DNA from: Phoronis australis
Taxonomy: Eukaryota > Phoronida > Phoronidae
Direction: 5' to 3'
NCBI GenBank assembly: GCA_002633005.1
Contig: NMRA01000041.1
Location: forward strand, 371,016 to 435,015
DNA length: 64,000 nucleotides
Below the pieces are notes generated by a model. The model did no database searches. It saw only the letters and a list, made by a program, of their open reading frames with translations, and was not told the origin of the DNA. A program made the position numbers and the translations under genes. Of this stretch, positions 32,297 through 42,912 are shown piece by piece. How positions within the stretch are numbered: the stretch's first letter is position 1; each line of letters begins with the position of its first letter.

Positions 32297-34290
32297 TTAA
32301 AAGAGAATGCCACCCAAAAAAAAACACCTGTCTTGTATACTCGATAACGGCACGTTCGGTTGCGTAACCTGACGGCAGACGGAGATGTTGAAATTAGCCA
32401 ATGACGTAATTGGTTTCACACGCAGTCTGTTCAACATTTCACAACACGGGTTAGTGGTCTTAGCTTATCGCTTGAATTCATCTTTTAACAGCAATAAATC
32501 ACCAAACTTCGATGTAAAACCCTTAAAAATACACGGAGTTCTGATAAATAAAAACGTGTTGTTTTATTTCGCTGTTACGGATTTACTGGTATTTGGACAC
32601 ATAGCCAAAGTTCAGCAGGCCAATTTACCAAGGTCCGTAGCAGGAGTTTGGGGTCTGTTCGGAGATAAATTCGAAGTTATTCTTCCTTGAAATACAGACA
32701 GGAGAACCTAAATATATGTCTTTTATACTTAGGATTTTTTGAATTCTAGACACACAAAACGCTTGTTATCCCGGCCAGTAACTCGGAACCCGATCACTAG
32801 GCCTTCAAAACTGCTCGGTGCGCTCAATTCAAAGAAAAAAGGAAACACTAACAGTGACAATAGAAGTCGAGATTAATAGTACCTGGCTATTTGCAAAGTA
32901 TGCAAGAAATTCGCACACAAAATGAGAATATACAGAGCCCTTACACAAATGGCCTAACCACAAGCACAACTATGAGCAAAACGGTCGTATTCCAATATGC
33001 AACATTTCTAGGTTCACGATAGAGTTTTAAAGGTATTAAACCGTTTTCAAAATTATTGGCCAAGTACTTTCTCTTTTTCCAACCCTAGCAATTGACAAAA
33101 ACACAGTTACACTGAACGAAGTTTATATTTTTCATGTTATGCACAGGTCCTTTTCATAAATGTACTATAAGAAAAGACATCTGCCTTAGCAAAAAAAAAA
33201 ACTATCAAAAATTATCAACATTCCAAGATCATAAAGCAACATATTAAGTTGGAGGGAATGTCAGCCAACATGGGTGTTATTACGATATAAAAAGTTTGGA
33301 CATGGCTCCCCCTATACCAGAGTAACTGCGTGTGTTCGCCAGTCACATGGTCATTGAAATGATGTTGACCTAAAAAAATTAGCAAGGCACCTTTCCTCTT
33401 GGATAATTGAGGGCCCTGATTTTATACTTGTGACATTTAGTGAGCTGATTAGATATGACAGGTTGCGTATTTTGATTTGAAAAAAAACTACCAGTGTCTA
33501 GTCTCGATTAATATTTGACCCGACAAATTGTGAGCTAAAACTGGTAAAGTTACTTAAAGAATAAGGAGAGATTTATGTAATATGAAAATAGTAAATTTAA
33601 AGGTTGAGTTCATATTGCATGTTTGAGATATCTCAAATCAGGTCAGGTTTATGCCCTGGGTACTTTTCAACGGTATTAAAATACTTCGGACTCGCTCACA
33701 CCACGTTGTGAGTGTAAAAAGTTATTGAGAGACTGGATCGCGTTTGCTGATGAAAAACAGTCTTCTGTTCATCGCACGACTTGATTCGAACTAACAGTGA
33801 GTCGACACACAAGTAGGTTTCCCCGAAATTAATTTTTATGGTTAAGCTGCAAGCCAAGTTGGCGAATGGACTTAGCTATACCGTCGCCAGTGCCACTCAG
33901 AACTCGCCAATGGTGGCAAATGGCTAGCATGAGCCTAGACTGTCCATATTAGAATGACCTAATTATTCTAATGCAGGCAAATCCCGATCCGGTCTAGAGT
34001 ATCACCATCAGATATCACAACTTAAAGGCGAAGGCAACCTTTTTCCATGTCATTTTGAGCTAAAATAAGGTTGGTTGGTTATCCTAGACATATTTTTCAC
34101 TTAATTACAGCTTTTCGTAATTTTATTAATTATTCGTCCGCTTTTCCGGAAGTGACGTTTTAGGAGGCAAGCGCTTCCCGCCAATTTCTTTTCACATAGT
34201 CTGACTGTGAGAGCTGCCGAGTCAGTCATTGTTCTACCTCGGTTGTGTTAAGTTCCGTCGTCGTTCGCTTTCATTTACTAGTCAGTCAAC

Positions 34291-34374
34291 ATGCCACACT
34301 GTTGCTGCGTACCGGGATGTAGTAATTATCGGCTCACGCGCGNCGGTCCGCCAAGTATACCACATACACTCTAA
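34291..34374 (+). pseudogene. THAP domain start (truncated, contains N)
   Basis: From ATG 34291 reads MPHCCCVPGCSNYR, the typical first residues of a THAP C2CH finger. After the N at 34343 it reads PPSIPHTL and stops at 34372. Only 27 codons remain. It starts about 265 bp inside the left TIR of the 991-bp element, the expected place for a transposase start. Confidence 0.6.
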
Positions 34375-34700
34375 TGGAGGAAGAGACCAAAAAGATAATT
34401 GATGTGGAACTCGGAACAGCACAAGCATTCAATTGAGGTAGGCATAACAACGCACACAGTGCATTTGCACCAAGATGTGTCACCACGTCTGTCTTCAGTA
34501 GCCGCCTCGTTTCTCTCAACAGCTGCCTGTGCCTGTGTGTACTCTGCCTCGTTGTACTCGGGCTCAAACATGTACCCACCCACTGAATGTCCGTGAAAAA
34601 ATTCCTCGTCACCACTGCTGTGAACAAGGTCTCCGTCACTCACACTACTGTCACTGTGATACGGGTCACCGACTCCAGCCATTTTCAGCTTACAACACAC
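34371..34700 (-). pseudogene. P2X7-tail-like cysteine cluster protein fragment
   Basis: 109 codons on the minus strand: an acidic Ser-rich start (MAGVGDPYHSDSSVSDGD), GGYMFEPEYNEAEYTQAQ, then GDTSWCKCTVCVVMPT and ECLCCSEFH. The W-C-x-C-x-x-C...MPT...E-C-x-C-C order is that of the cytoplasmic C-terminal zinc module of the P2X7 receptor, a module also found in many invertebrate transposon-associated proteins. The frame is cut off soon after the cluster, where a longer protein would continue. Not a receptor gene, since no channel part is present. Confidence 0.55.
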
Positions 34701-35816
34701 TAAACAATCCCTAAATCCAACGCAGTTGAGTTCTCTACTAACCTATCTTGCCGCAGAATACTCGCCGATGGAAAGTGGTGGCGACAATTGGTGAAAAATA
34801 GCACAAAACAAAAGTAGAATAGAACAGATTCGCACAGTAAGCTCAACGCAAAACCAAGTGGCGGGAAGCGCTTGCCTCCTAAAACGTCACTTCCGGAAAA
34901 GCGGACGAGTAATTAATAAAATTACGAAAAGCTGTAATTAAGGGAAAAATATGTCTAGGATAACCAACCAACCTTATTTTAGCTCAAAACGACATGGAAA
35001 AAGGTTGCCTTCGCCTTTAATTTCAGGACACTGAACGCATGAGAATGTGCGACTCATTATCATAAAGAAGTTTTCCGTACAAACCCCCAGTGCCGCAGAT
35101 TATACCATACCGAATTGAAGTCATGCAGCAAGACAAGCTTTTGGCATCATGCTATACGACAGAGTCTCAGCCAGCGGCTAATGAGGTAGAACAGCAACAG
35201 CATACACACCGCAACTACAAGAGAAATTTCGCGAAGCAATGTTATGAACTTTTGCTAAACTCAAAGGAAGTCATTACAACTAGATGCGTACTAAATGGCA
35301 CAAAATTCATTAACTCATAACAGTATATGAATGCTGAATAATACTGTACAATATTCTTTATGAGAACTAGTAACAACCAACTTAAGTGTTTACTTTAGTA
35401 AGAGCTTAAACACGGCAGGGCTTGCCTGTTAGTTTTTACTCAAACTGTTTGTTCTAATCCAGATAATTTAGAAAACTCGTAACAGGTTTTTTGTGATTTT
35501 ACCTTTATTTAAATCAAACAATACATGGTCGCATTACTCAGCTAATTAATACCACACAGAAAATATACAGACTAATATCAAACTCTATTGACTTTCAACA
35601 ATTAAAAATATATCATTCCTAGAGTGTCTACTAGGTTGGAGTAATCTGCCTGTAAATATTTTGGCTAAATGCAGATACTAGTACAGTACTACAGCTGCAG
35701 GATTTGACTTACGAATGACATGATAACCTTGCTTAACAACAACAAACATAATTCAGTTTTATTATAGCAAATGTAGGCTCATAATTGCAGTAGGACTATC
35801 ACTTTAGTCGACTTAC

Positions 35817-35940
35817 CTGACCAAAAAACGGCGAAAGTCCTTCGTAAAGCCTTGCGCTGACTCTTCGTCAAAGTCAACGGATGGGATCCATCCTCCAAAA
35901 ACTTCTTCACGTCACTCTCACTGTACTTGAGATCATGCAT
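35817..35940 (-). CDS. candidate first exon of an unidentified protein
   Basis: From ATG 35940 the minus strand reads MHDLKYSESDVKKFLEDGSH, then PLTLTKSQRKALRRTFAVFW, and meets a strong donor TCAG/GTAAGT at 35816. It resembles the short region before the zinc-finger/integrase part of Ginger-type and retroviral-like integrase proteins (..YL..G.YP....K..KR..RR....F), but the match is weak. No following exon was found. It lies in DNA inserted into copy B. Confidence 0.3.
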
Positions 35941-36894
35941 CTTTGCAAAAAAACGTCTGGAATATTCGTGTTTGTAGCAGATAACGACTCAACTGTCTCA
36001 CAGTAGCGTACAGAAGTGCCCTGGGAAGAAATTTCACGCTCTCAAGACCGGATGCTAACCTGGCCAATGTGCGCATGTGCAAAGTCGGATTGGGAAGAAA
36101 TTTCAAGGGGAAGAAATTTCACGCGACACCGGCATCGCGGCCGGACTGACTCGTTATCCCGGCCAGTGGTTCGGAAACCGATAAGGCCCATCGCGGCCGC
36201 CGGGACTGCCACGAACATAAACCAGCTTAAGTTGGGAACTAAACCTCCAGTTACGAAAAGACTATAAGAGTAAATAAACCAAAGAAATAATGTGCAAGTA
36301 ATTATGTGAATTAGCCACGAAACTCAAATTTACTTACTTGTCGGGGGCCGCGAAGTCGGGTTCCCCTTCCGGCACAGATCCGTCAGGACAAAGGTTGTAC
36401 AGTAACAATGATTTGAATAATGTATTTGTATTTCTAAATCAAGATAGCCCTAACATGTGACCATAGCATATACAGGGCCGCAGGAAGGAAAAAAATATTG
36501 GGGGAGCACAAACCAATTTGACTTTGCCAACCACCCCTTGCTATCGTCACGCCCCCCCCCCCCCCCANCCGTAATTCTCTGGCTGTCACCATATTGTACC
36601 GAACCCCACCCCCACGTCCGCCGTAGGTGGGGGTAATACCGGGGATGCAGCCATCAGGATTTGAGTAACCGTGAACCAACAAACCAACAAAGATTCACGG
36701 AGAGTGAGAATGCGTCTAGGCCCCGAGCGCTCTAACGGAGCTGTATGAAGTTATAGCTGGGTCGAAGGTCAAGGTTCCTTTTATTGTGATCCATTTTCAG
36801 GAAGATTTCATTTTATTATGGGGATTCTTTGAAGTCATTTTTGAAAAGGTGAGGTCCCGAGGTGCCTGGTATGAGTGCCTTCGTGGCCCTTTCA

Positions 36895-37010
36895 GAATCT
36901 CTTGATGAAACACAGCCGGTAGCCCAGTTTCTGGTTGCTGGGGAAAATGATACAGACTTCAACGTCTGGGGTTCAAATTCACTTCCCGTGGGTAACTGAT
37001 ATTCAAAGCA
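36895..37010 (+). mobile_element. possible tRNA-derived SINE head
   Basis: GGTAGCCCAGTTTCTGGTTG and GGGGTTCAAATTCACTTCCC are spaced like Pol III A and B boxes, followed by CGTGGGTAACTGATATTC. Only one copy is seen here, so SINE status is tentative. Confidence 0.35.
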
Positions 37011-37509
37011 GGCCTATTGCATGGTTACACCTTATTTTTAACGTGGGTGTGCCTGTCATGACGTCCTCCCTGCATGCGCGCACCTGGGGGGCTCGATGGC
37101 AATGTGGGCAAAAAAGTCCTCAGAGAAACAAAATATCCGAGAAAAACGACACAAAAGTCCACTTAAAAGGTAGGATACGGCGTATGCACAATTCCTAGCC
37201 CTGAATGAACCCCGTATTCGTTTTTTTTTTAGTAAAAGGTCCTTATTCTCAAAAATTCGAGCCCCCTTAATTTTAGGCTGGATGCGCGAATGCCCTGTGT
37301 GTAGTATGCACGGGAAATGCAAGCAAACGGTTCAGTTTTAAAGAACAAAAATTCATTGCGCAGTACTACTGGAATCCAAAAACATCGAGGAAGTTCAAAT
37401 ACAACCTTTCCAAGATGATGACCAATAAGTTTGATTTTATTTATTTATGTACCTAAACTCCGTTTTTCATTTACGGTCTGTAAACTTAAAACCAGTAATC
37501 TAGTTCATA

Positions 37510-38165
37510 AGCCAATAAACAATTTATTGTCATTTGAATTGTGAGAACATTTTAGGACACATTGTTGAGTTTGAGTTGTCCGAAATTCATCAATTTCCTT
37601 AAGACTTATTTCACATAGACAGAAATCGTTTAGTATATTTTTATATTTGGGGGTCTGAAGATAGGTCGAATTTCCCAATGTCGGCCTGCAATGAAATGCA
37701 TTGAAGTATTGTCATTTTTTACGAGATTAGCTTTTAATTGTCAAAAAAACATCTCTCAATCAGTCCACTTTTCGTAGATACATAAACATGTAAATCAGAA
37801 ACCAACAATAAAATCCATGAGCAATGCGTTTACCTTGATTTAATCCCCTGTTAGTGACCTTAAACAACAAATCTTGTACCGAAGTCAAAAAGCAATGCAT
37901 TTATTGTCATTTGAATTTTGAGTATTTTTTGGATAGTGTCCAGATTTCACCAATATTTTTGAGAGTTATTTTAGATAGGCAAAAAGCGTCCAAGTGCATT
38001 TTACTATTTGTGGATCGGATTATATTTTTTCCATATTCAGACTTCAACTTAATTCCCCGAATCGTCATCATTTCTTAAAAGATTAGCTTCTAATTGCCAA
38101 AAATCACCTATTAGCTGTCGATTTTCGTAGATACATAAACATGTTTATCAGAAACCAACGAAATT
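37510..38165 (+). repeat. diverged tandem duplication, about 350-377 bp
   Basis: TTTATTGTCATTTGAATT at 37523 and 37900, GATTAGCTT(T/C)TAATTG, and CGTAGATACATAAACATG at 37773 and 38126 followed by ATCAGAAACCAACRA recur in the same order. Clearly diverged, no protein. Confidence 0.65.
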
Positions 38166-41100
38166 GTTAATCAAAACGGAATGTTATAAGTAATTTCCGC
38201 ATGCATGGTCGTACACATTTGACGGGTAACCGGGGGAATATGGGTATTGGGCATTTATAGTGAGGTGTATTTTTGCTCTTTCCGAGGTATCTATAACGAT
38301 TCACGAATTTAACTTGATCTCAAAAAAACGCTGAAATATTTGTTTAATTTGTTTATTGTTGCCAATATTTGGGAACACTCGTTCGACATGTACACGGTCA
38401 CGCCAATGGTAGCCTCGACAGCAGTGTTTTCAACATGTGGGATCGGAATTCCTTACAAACAACTCATAGTAACCATCTTCAAAAGAGATACTATTCTTGT
38501 GATAATATGGGAAACAGTAACATTATTTATAAATAATTTTTGCAAATAGTACTTTTGTGTAATTAGCAAACAACGGTCTTCACGTTCTTTAAAATTTCCG
38601 ACTCCCTTACGATGTCGGTCAATCCTATTGTATTTTTTCAAATTTTTTGGTTGTTCGGGTCGAATGTCTTGATACTGCTGTGCTGTGCTGTGCATGAATG
38701 TTTTGCGTTTTTTATGAATTTCGAATCACAGCTTCCTTCGTGAATATTTGGCAGTGTCGGACTAACATGTAAAGAGGGACAAAGGGACATTTCTCCGAAC
38801 TGGTCCACCGAGAGAGGGTCCCGTCTGAAATGGCACACCTTAATAATGAAAAGCTAAACATCATCAAGCTTGGATAGAGTGACAGTTCATTCCAGCGTCG
38901 TGTGGTCAGACGACGGTGCAGGAAGTGACCTTCTTCAACATGAAAGTTGGTTGCACGATTTCACAAAAACAGGAAAATAGACGTAATCGAATCCAACATT
39001 GGGTCCTCTCTCCGTGAGCTTACCCTTAAGAATTTGTCAATAGAAACATAAAAACTGTGTTCACTTGAATTTCATCAATGGCCACTCAATGTGAAAATAT
39101 CTATATTTTCAAAAATTCAGTAAATGTGCAGCGAAAGTGGTGATATCTGTCAGGTCATCAATTTTTCTGAAGTGATATACAATTCGAGAAAATAGCGGCA
39201 GTCGTCTCCGTTATCCTTTGCCAGAGGGGGGCGTCTGGAAAAATATGGTTTTGCAGTAGTAAAGTTGACATACTGAATTTAAAAATCAAGTAAATTAATA
39301 CGCTCCGCAAAAGCTTCGCTTTACATTTTTTCGATTTTTCGAAATGTGTGTATGAATGATTACGTGCACGTTTCCAAGTGCGTTTATACGACCTGTGCTG
39401 TGAAAGCGGAGACCCCAACAACAATGTTATGGCCAGGGTCCTCAGAGGGTAAATCATGCACTGATACAGAGTTGTAAAATGTCCTCTTGAGTTTTCTCTC
39501 TTATCCGTATTTAGCAGTCTTTCTTTTCTTGACTGTCCCCGCCCCACGCGTCGGTTGCCACGGTTTAACGCTGACGCCTCAATTTTTTTTTAGGGGGGGG
39601 TCCGTGCCCCCTCGGTCCCCCGCTTGCTACTGCCCACAACAGCTTTCTGTCAGCCAACACTGAATTAGCATGCGCTCACACGGCCTCGGTGCCCGGTCAA
39701 TTACCTGTGTTGTGCCGGCGTCAAAAGCCGGTAACAGAGTGGTTAATTCATTGCTGGCTTCTCAAAACATTTGCACTCACGAGAGCACTCCAATGCAATA
39801 CAAATTGTATCTAATGAGACAGACTTTGTTTCAGTTTCATATAAGCATTGGTTAGGATGAGAGTTATTCATTTTGAAACAGAACGCACAATAATAAACGT
39901 CTACGGCGCCAATCCAGACTTAGTCGAGAGCTCATCCGACGAATGAAGACTTCACCGGTCGGATGGTTGGGTTTCACAGGATATCAGTTCGAACCAGAAT
40001 ACACTGATCAAGAAAGACTAGAAAGGAGCTGTGAACATGCACAGGCAACGGAACGTATGGATAGTTCTTTGGTAAGTCGGAATTCGTTTAAGAAATCGCT
40101 GTCAACGAAATGCCGGCAACAGACACAGAGATGTTTGACGGCCTCATACTTGCTATTAACAGCGTACCTTTTATTCTTCACTACAGCGAGCCACTTCCTA
40201 AGCATTTCAGGCTCTCGAGGAAGTCGAAAAATCGATATACCCGCTTTTTTCGCATCTTAATTGTTCGGAAAAGCGGGAACAATGCACCGCAATACAGCGG
40301 CATTCACTCTGAAGAGGAACCACTGACGTCGCTGCGTCGTTTCTCACCTTCCTAGCTGTTTGGACAACATTTTCTGGCAGAGATGACTCCAGAGGGTAGG
40401 AGTTGTGGTCAGGTAAACTTGGATAACAAAGAAAATACTTGACTTAAACGTACCCTAAGTAACATAAAAACGTTTTGATAACTGAGTAAACCTCATCAAA
40501 GTTTGAAAATGGACAGGATCTTTAAGGTATAATACAACGCTTGCCTCAAATACAAGCTCATGCATATGCATCAGATACAGCGCAGCCTCAACGGGATGAT
40601 CAGTATTTTAAACGTTCCCTCTGAAAGGGCAATACAATTAGATCACAATAACTGCTTGAGTTAGTTGTTATTAAATCACACAAAAGGTAACACTTTATAG
40701 AAGATATTGCTAATCAACACTAGCGCTGGTTCCAGAGACGAACCAAAATACACTCACACTTCAGTGCACCACCAGGAGCGCAAATTAAATTTCCATGGAA
40801 AAGATTCTGCGCCCGGGCTTCCTGTATGCTATAAAAGTAAATGCGTGAGCCACAAGCATGACAAATTCTAACAATCTAATTTGAAGAACGAAAATTTATC
40901 ACGCAATGCTACTGGTAAGGAAGCGTGCATATATCTGGTCATGCAATTTACTATTAATCTTCTTCCCAAGTTTATAAACAATTCATTTACTTGATTTAAA
41001 TATTTCACTCCCTATTTACCACCTCTTTATGAATTTCAATTTACAATGCGGTTAATGCCGTACGAAGTGTTATTACATTTTGGGAAACCCTGTATTATCA

Positions 41101-41479
41101 CCTATGCAAATACCTTTTATATTATTAATCCCGTCAGACATTATATCATTCCTTTTATTATCCATTTTAAAATCAATAGCAGTGTAGTAGAAAAGTTCAG
41201 TGCAATAATTTACAATGTTGAGACTTGATTGTAAGCTTAAAGATGTTCCTGGTTCACATTTTATATAATACAGCTTTTTAATTAATTAAATATATTAACC
41301 ATTGTAAATTACTGACATACAAAAAGCACAAATAGTGTTGCCGTAACATTACCTTAGTGTGGTCTGTGTGGATTGACTTTCACCATGCACATACGCGCGC
41401 GCAGGCACGCACACACACACGCACACGCACACTCACATATGTGTAAGCAAATTTACCCAGAAGATAAGAACCTACATAC

Positions 41480-41593
41480 CTTAGATGCAACTTCGGATAC
41501 TTCCAGGGTTTGCCAATGCCTGAAGGCCCAGCTCCCAGCACAACTACCCTCTTGTCAGGGTGCCGGTAGCAGTGACTATGCACGACGTGACCT
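41480..41593 (-). pseudogene. FMO exon, HSHCYR..GAGPSG
   Basis: Acceptor TTTTACTCAG, donor GTATGT. Reads GHVVHSHCYRHPDKRVVVLG and AGPSGI, the second Rossmann (NADPH) GxGxxG of FMOs with the preceding HSH-x-YR. The following GKPWKYPKLHLR does not look like an FMO, so the end is altered. No later exon was found. Confidence 0.75.
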
Positions 41594-42167
41594 CTGAGTA
41601 AAACCAAGGTTCCGTAGGTCAGGATAATGTGGCGTAGCAAAATGACTGGAAATGATGTATGGAAACATTAGTTATGATACTATCATAATGAATCGTGATC
41701 ACTAATGAATAAAGTATTGTGTGTTGTGGTGCAACTGTCTTTAGCTTCTTACAAAAATTACAGAATAGATATTCGGTAACAATATAGGATCTTCTAATGT
41801 CTTATCATAACCAGGGCTTACACATTATGGTTAGTAGTAAGTGCATATCAAGTTTCAATCTAGCAGCTCCATCTTGTGCGCAGAGTAAGGTGCAATCCAG
41901 ACCAACTTTATAAAGCAGTGAATTCAAATGTTATACTTGTTTCGAAAAAAAAGTAATGAAGGTGAGTGCATTGGGACTGTTATGGTTTTTGTGTTAATTA
42001 AGGCAGTACAAAACTTTAGATGAACACTATACGCTCTTTTCCCTAACTGAAAGTCATATTCCAAAACAGTGTCAATCAAGGTTGATATTTAGATGCAACA
42101 TTGGTTCAGAAATAATTTCAAAACCATAATCAGCATAAACTTCACTAATGCTAACGACACTTTATAC

Positions 42168-42290
42168 CCACCCATTACAGACCGTGATCGCATCAAACTC
42201 TTGACATCTCGAAGGTATTCCAGGCTCCTTTATCAGTTTTGTTGTCACGTCCCACAGTGTTGATCCATTTGGTGAAACTCTGAGATTTAC
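42168..42290 (-). pseudogene. FMO exon, WDVTTK...VCNG
   Basis: Acceptor GTGCATCAG. Reads VNLRVSPNGSTLWDVTTK and CQEFDAITVCNG, matching the FMO W-x-VTT...FDAVxVCNGH segment. Donor GTGGGT after 42172 gives phase 2 and joins in frame to the next piece. The alternative GTATAA after 42168 does not. Confidence 0.75.
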
Positions 42291-42667
42291 CTGATGCACT
42301 TGAGCACAAAACTACAATAAGGCAAGCAGTTAAGTGTAAGAACTCAAGAGAAAGCAACTTATTTCTCATTGGGTTTAACATAAAGCAAAGGTTTTTGTCC
42401 CCTTTCTGCTTAGACGAGGAACATGCCATAACAAAGCTTAAAGCCGAATTTAAACATTTCACTGATGACATTAGTTTAGTGTTCATTTAGAACTGAAGTC
42501 CTCACATTTTGGAGAAGCTGACCAGTCATGTGTTTACTCGTAAGCACGACTTTGTTGGCAACCAAAATTAAGTCTTGGATCAAAAGACAAAAGTATAGAC
42601 TAAATTAGAAGGTCAACTTTTCAAAGTTCTTTTTTCCAATTTTTAAGGTACCTGTAATGAAACACAC

Positions 42668-42820
42668 CTGAATGTATTCCATAAGTGAGTAATGTGAAGT
42701 GTAGTCCTCCAAGTACTTCAATACATCTTTATGACCAACAAACGATGGCAGGCTCTTGTCAAATGGAAAGTCTGGAAAGGCCATAACTTCCTTGGGAAGA
42801 TTTGTTCCATAATTTGCAAA
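42668..42820 (-). pseudogene. FMO exon, TNLPKEVMAFPDFPF
   Basis: 51 codons between acceptor CTTTTATTAG and donor GTGTGT, phase 0. TNLPKEVMAFPDFPFDKSLP and FVGHKDVLKYLEDYTSHYSL are signature FMO sequence following the FAD-binding part. Intact by itself. Confidence 0.9.
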
Positions 42821-42912
42821 CTAATAAAAGAACACAACACTAACGACATCAGGAAAGCTTCTTGGTGTAACAGTTCTCCACAAACACCAACTTACCGAAT
42901 CACAAACTTTAA

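Larger units (their letters stand above)
34026..35016. mobile_element. Kolobok-like DNA transposon, second family, complete 991 bp
   Basis: Terminal inverted repeats of about 160 bp: AGGCGAAGGCAACCTTTTTCC at the left pairs with GGAAAAAGGTTGCCTTCGCCT at the right with very few mismatches. The element is flanked by TTAA on both sides (34022-34025, 35017-35020). Inside, a THAP gene start (plus) and a P2X7-tail-like gene start (minus) face each other, each near one TIR. This looks like an internally deleted copy of a larger two-gene element. It is nested in the insertion that splits copy B. Confidence 0.85.
36473..39637. mobile_element. 3.2-kb insertion in copy B, type unknown
   Basis: Breaks the copy A/C match between ..GACCATAGCATATA and CACAACAGCTTTCTG. 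Begins CAGGGCCGCAGGAAGG and ends with a C/G-run and CCGCTTGCTACTGCC, the style of hAT-like termini, but the two ends do not pair well. It contains a possible SINE head, a diverged tandem duplication (37510-38165), a C-run and an N at 36568. No transposase was recognised. Confidence 0.45.
32301..40353. mobile_element. Kolobok-like DNA transposon, copy B, broken by insertions
   Basis: Left end AAGAGAATGCCACCC after TTAA (32297-32300). Three separated pieces match copy A in order: 32301-32810, 36126-36472 and 39638-40353. Between them lie two blocks of foreign DNA, 32811-36125 (holding the 991-bp element) and 36473-39637. The right terminus with its TTAA is missing. The third piece has the best Y-x-F-E-P-E-Y gene start (GFTGYQFEPEYTDQERLE, plus strand from about 39943), running head-on into the THAP remnant on the minus strand (40260-40008). 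Confidence 0.7.

Noticed and set aside
32385-32690. 101-codon ORF near the left end of copy B
   Set aside because: It lies in the non-coding end region of the transposon family. The corresponding frames in copies A and C are broken, and no domain is visible.
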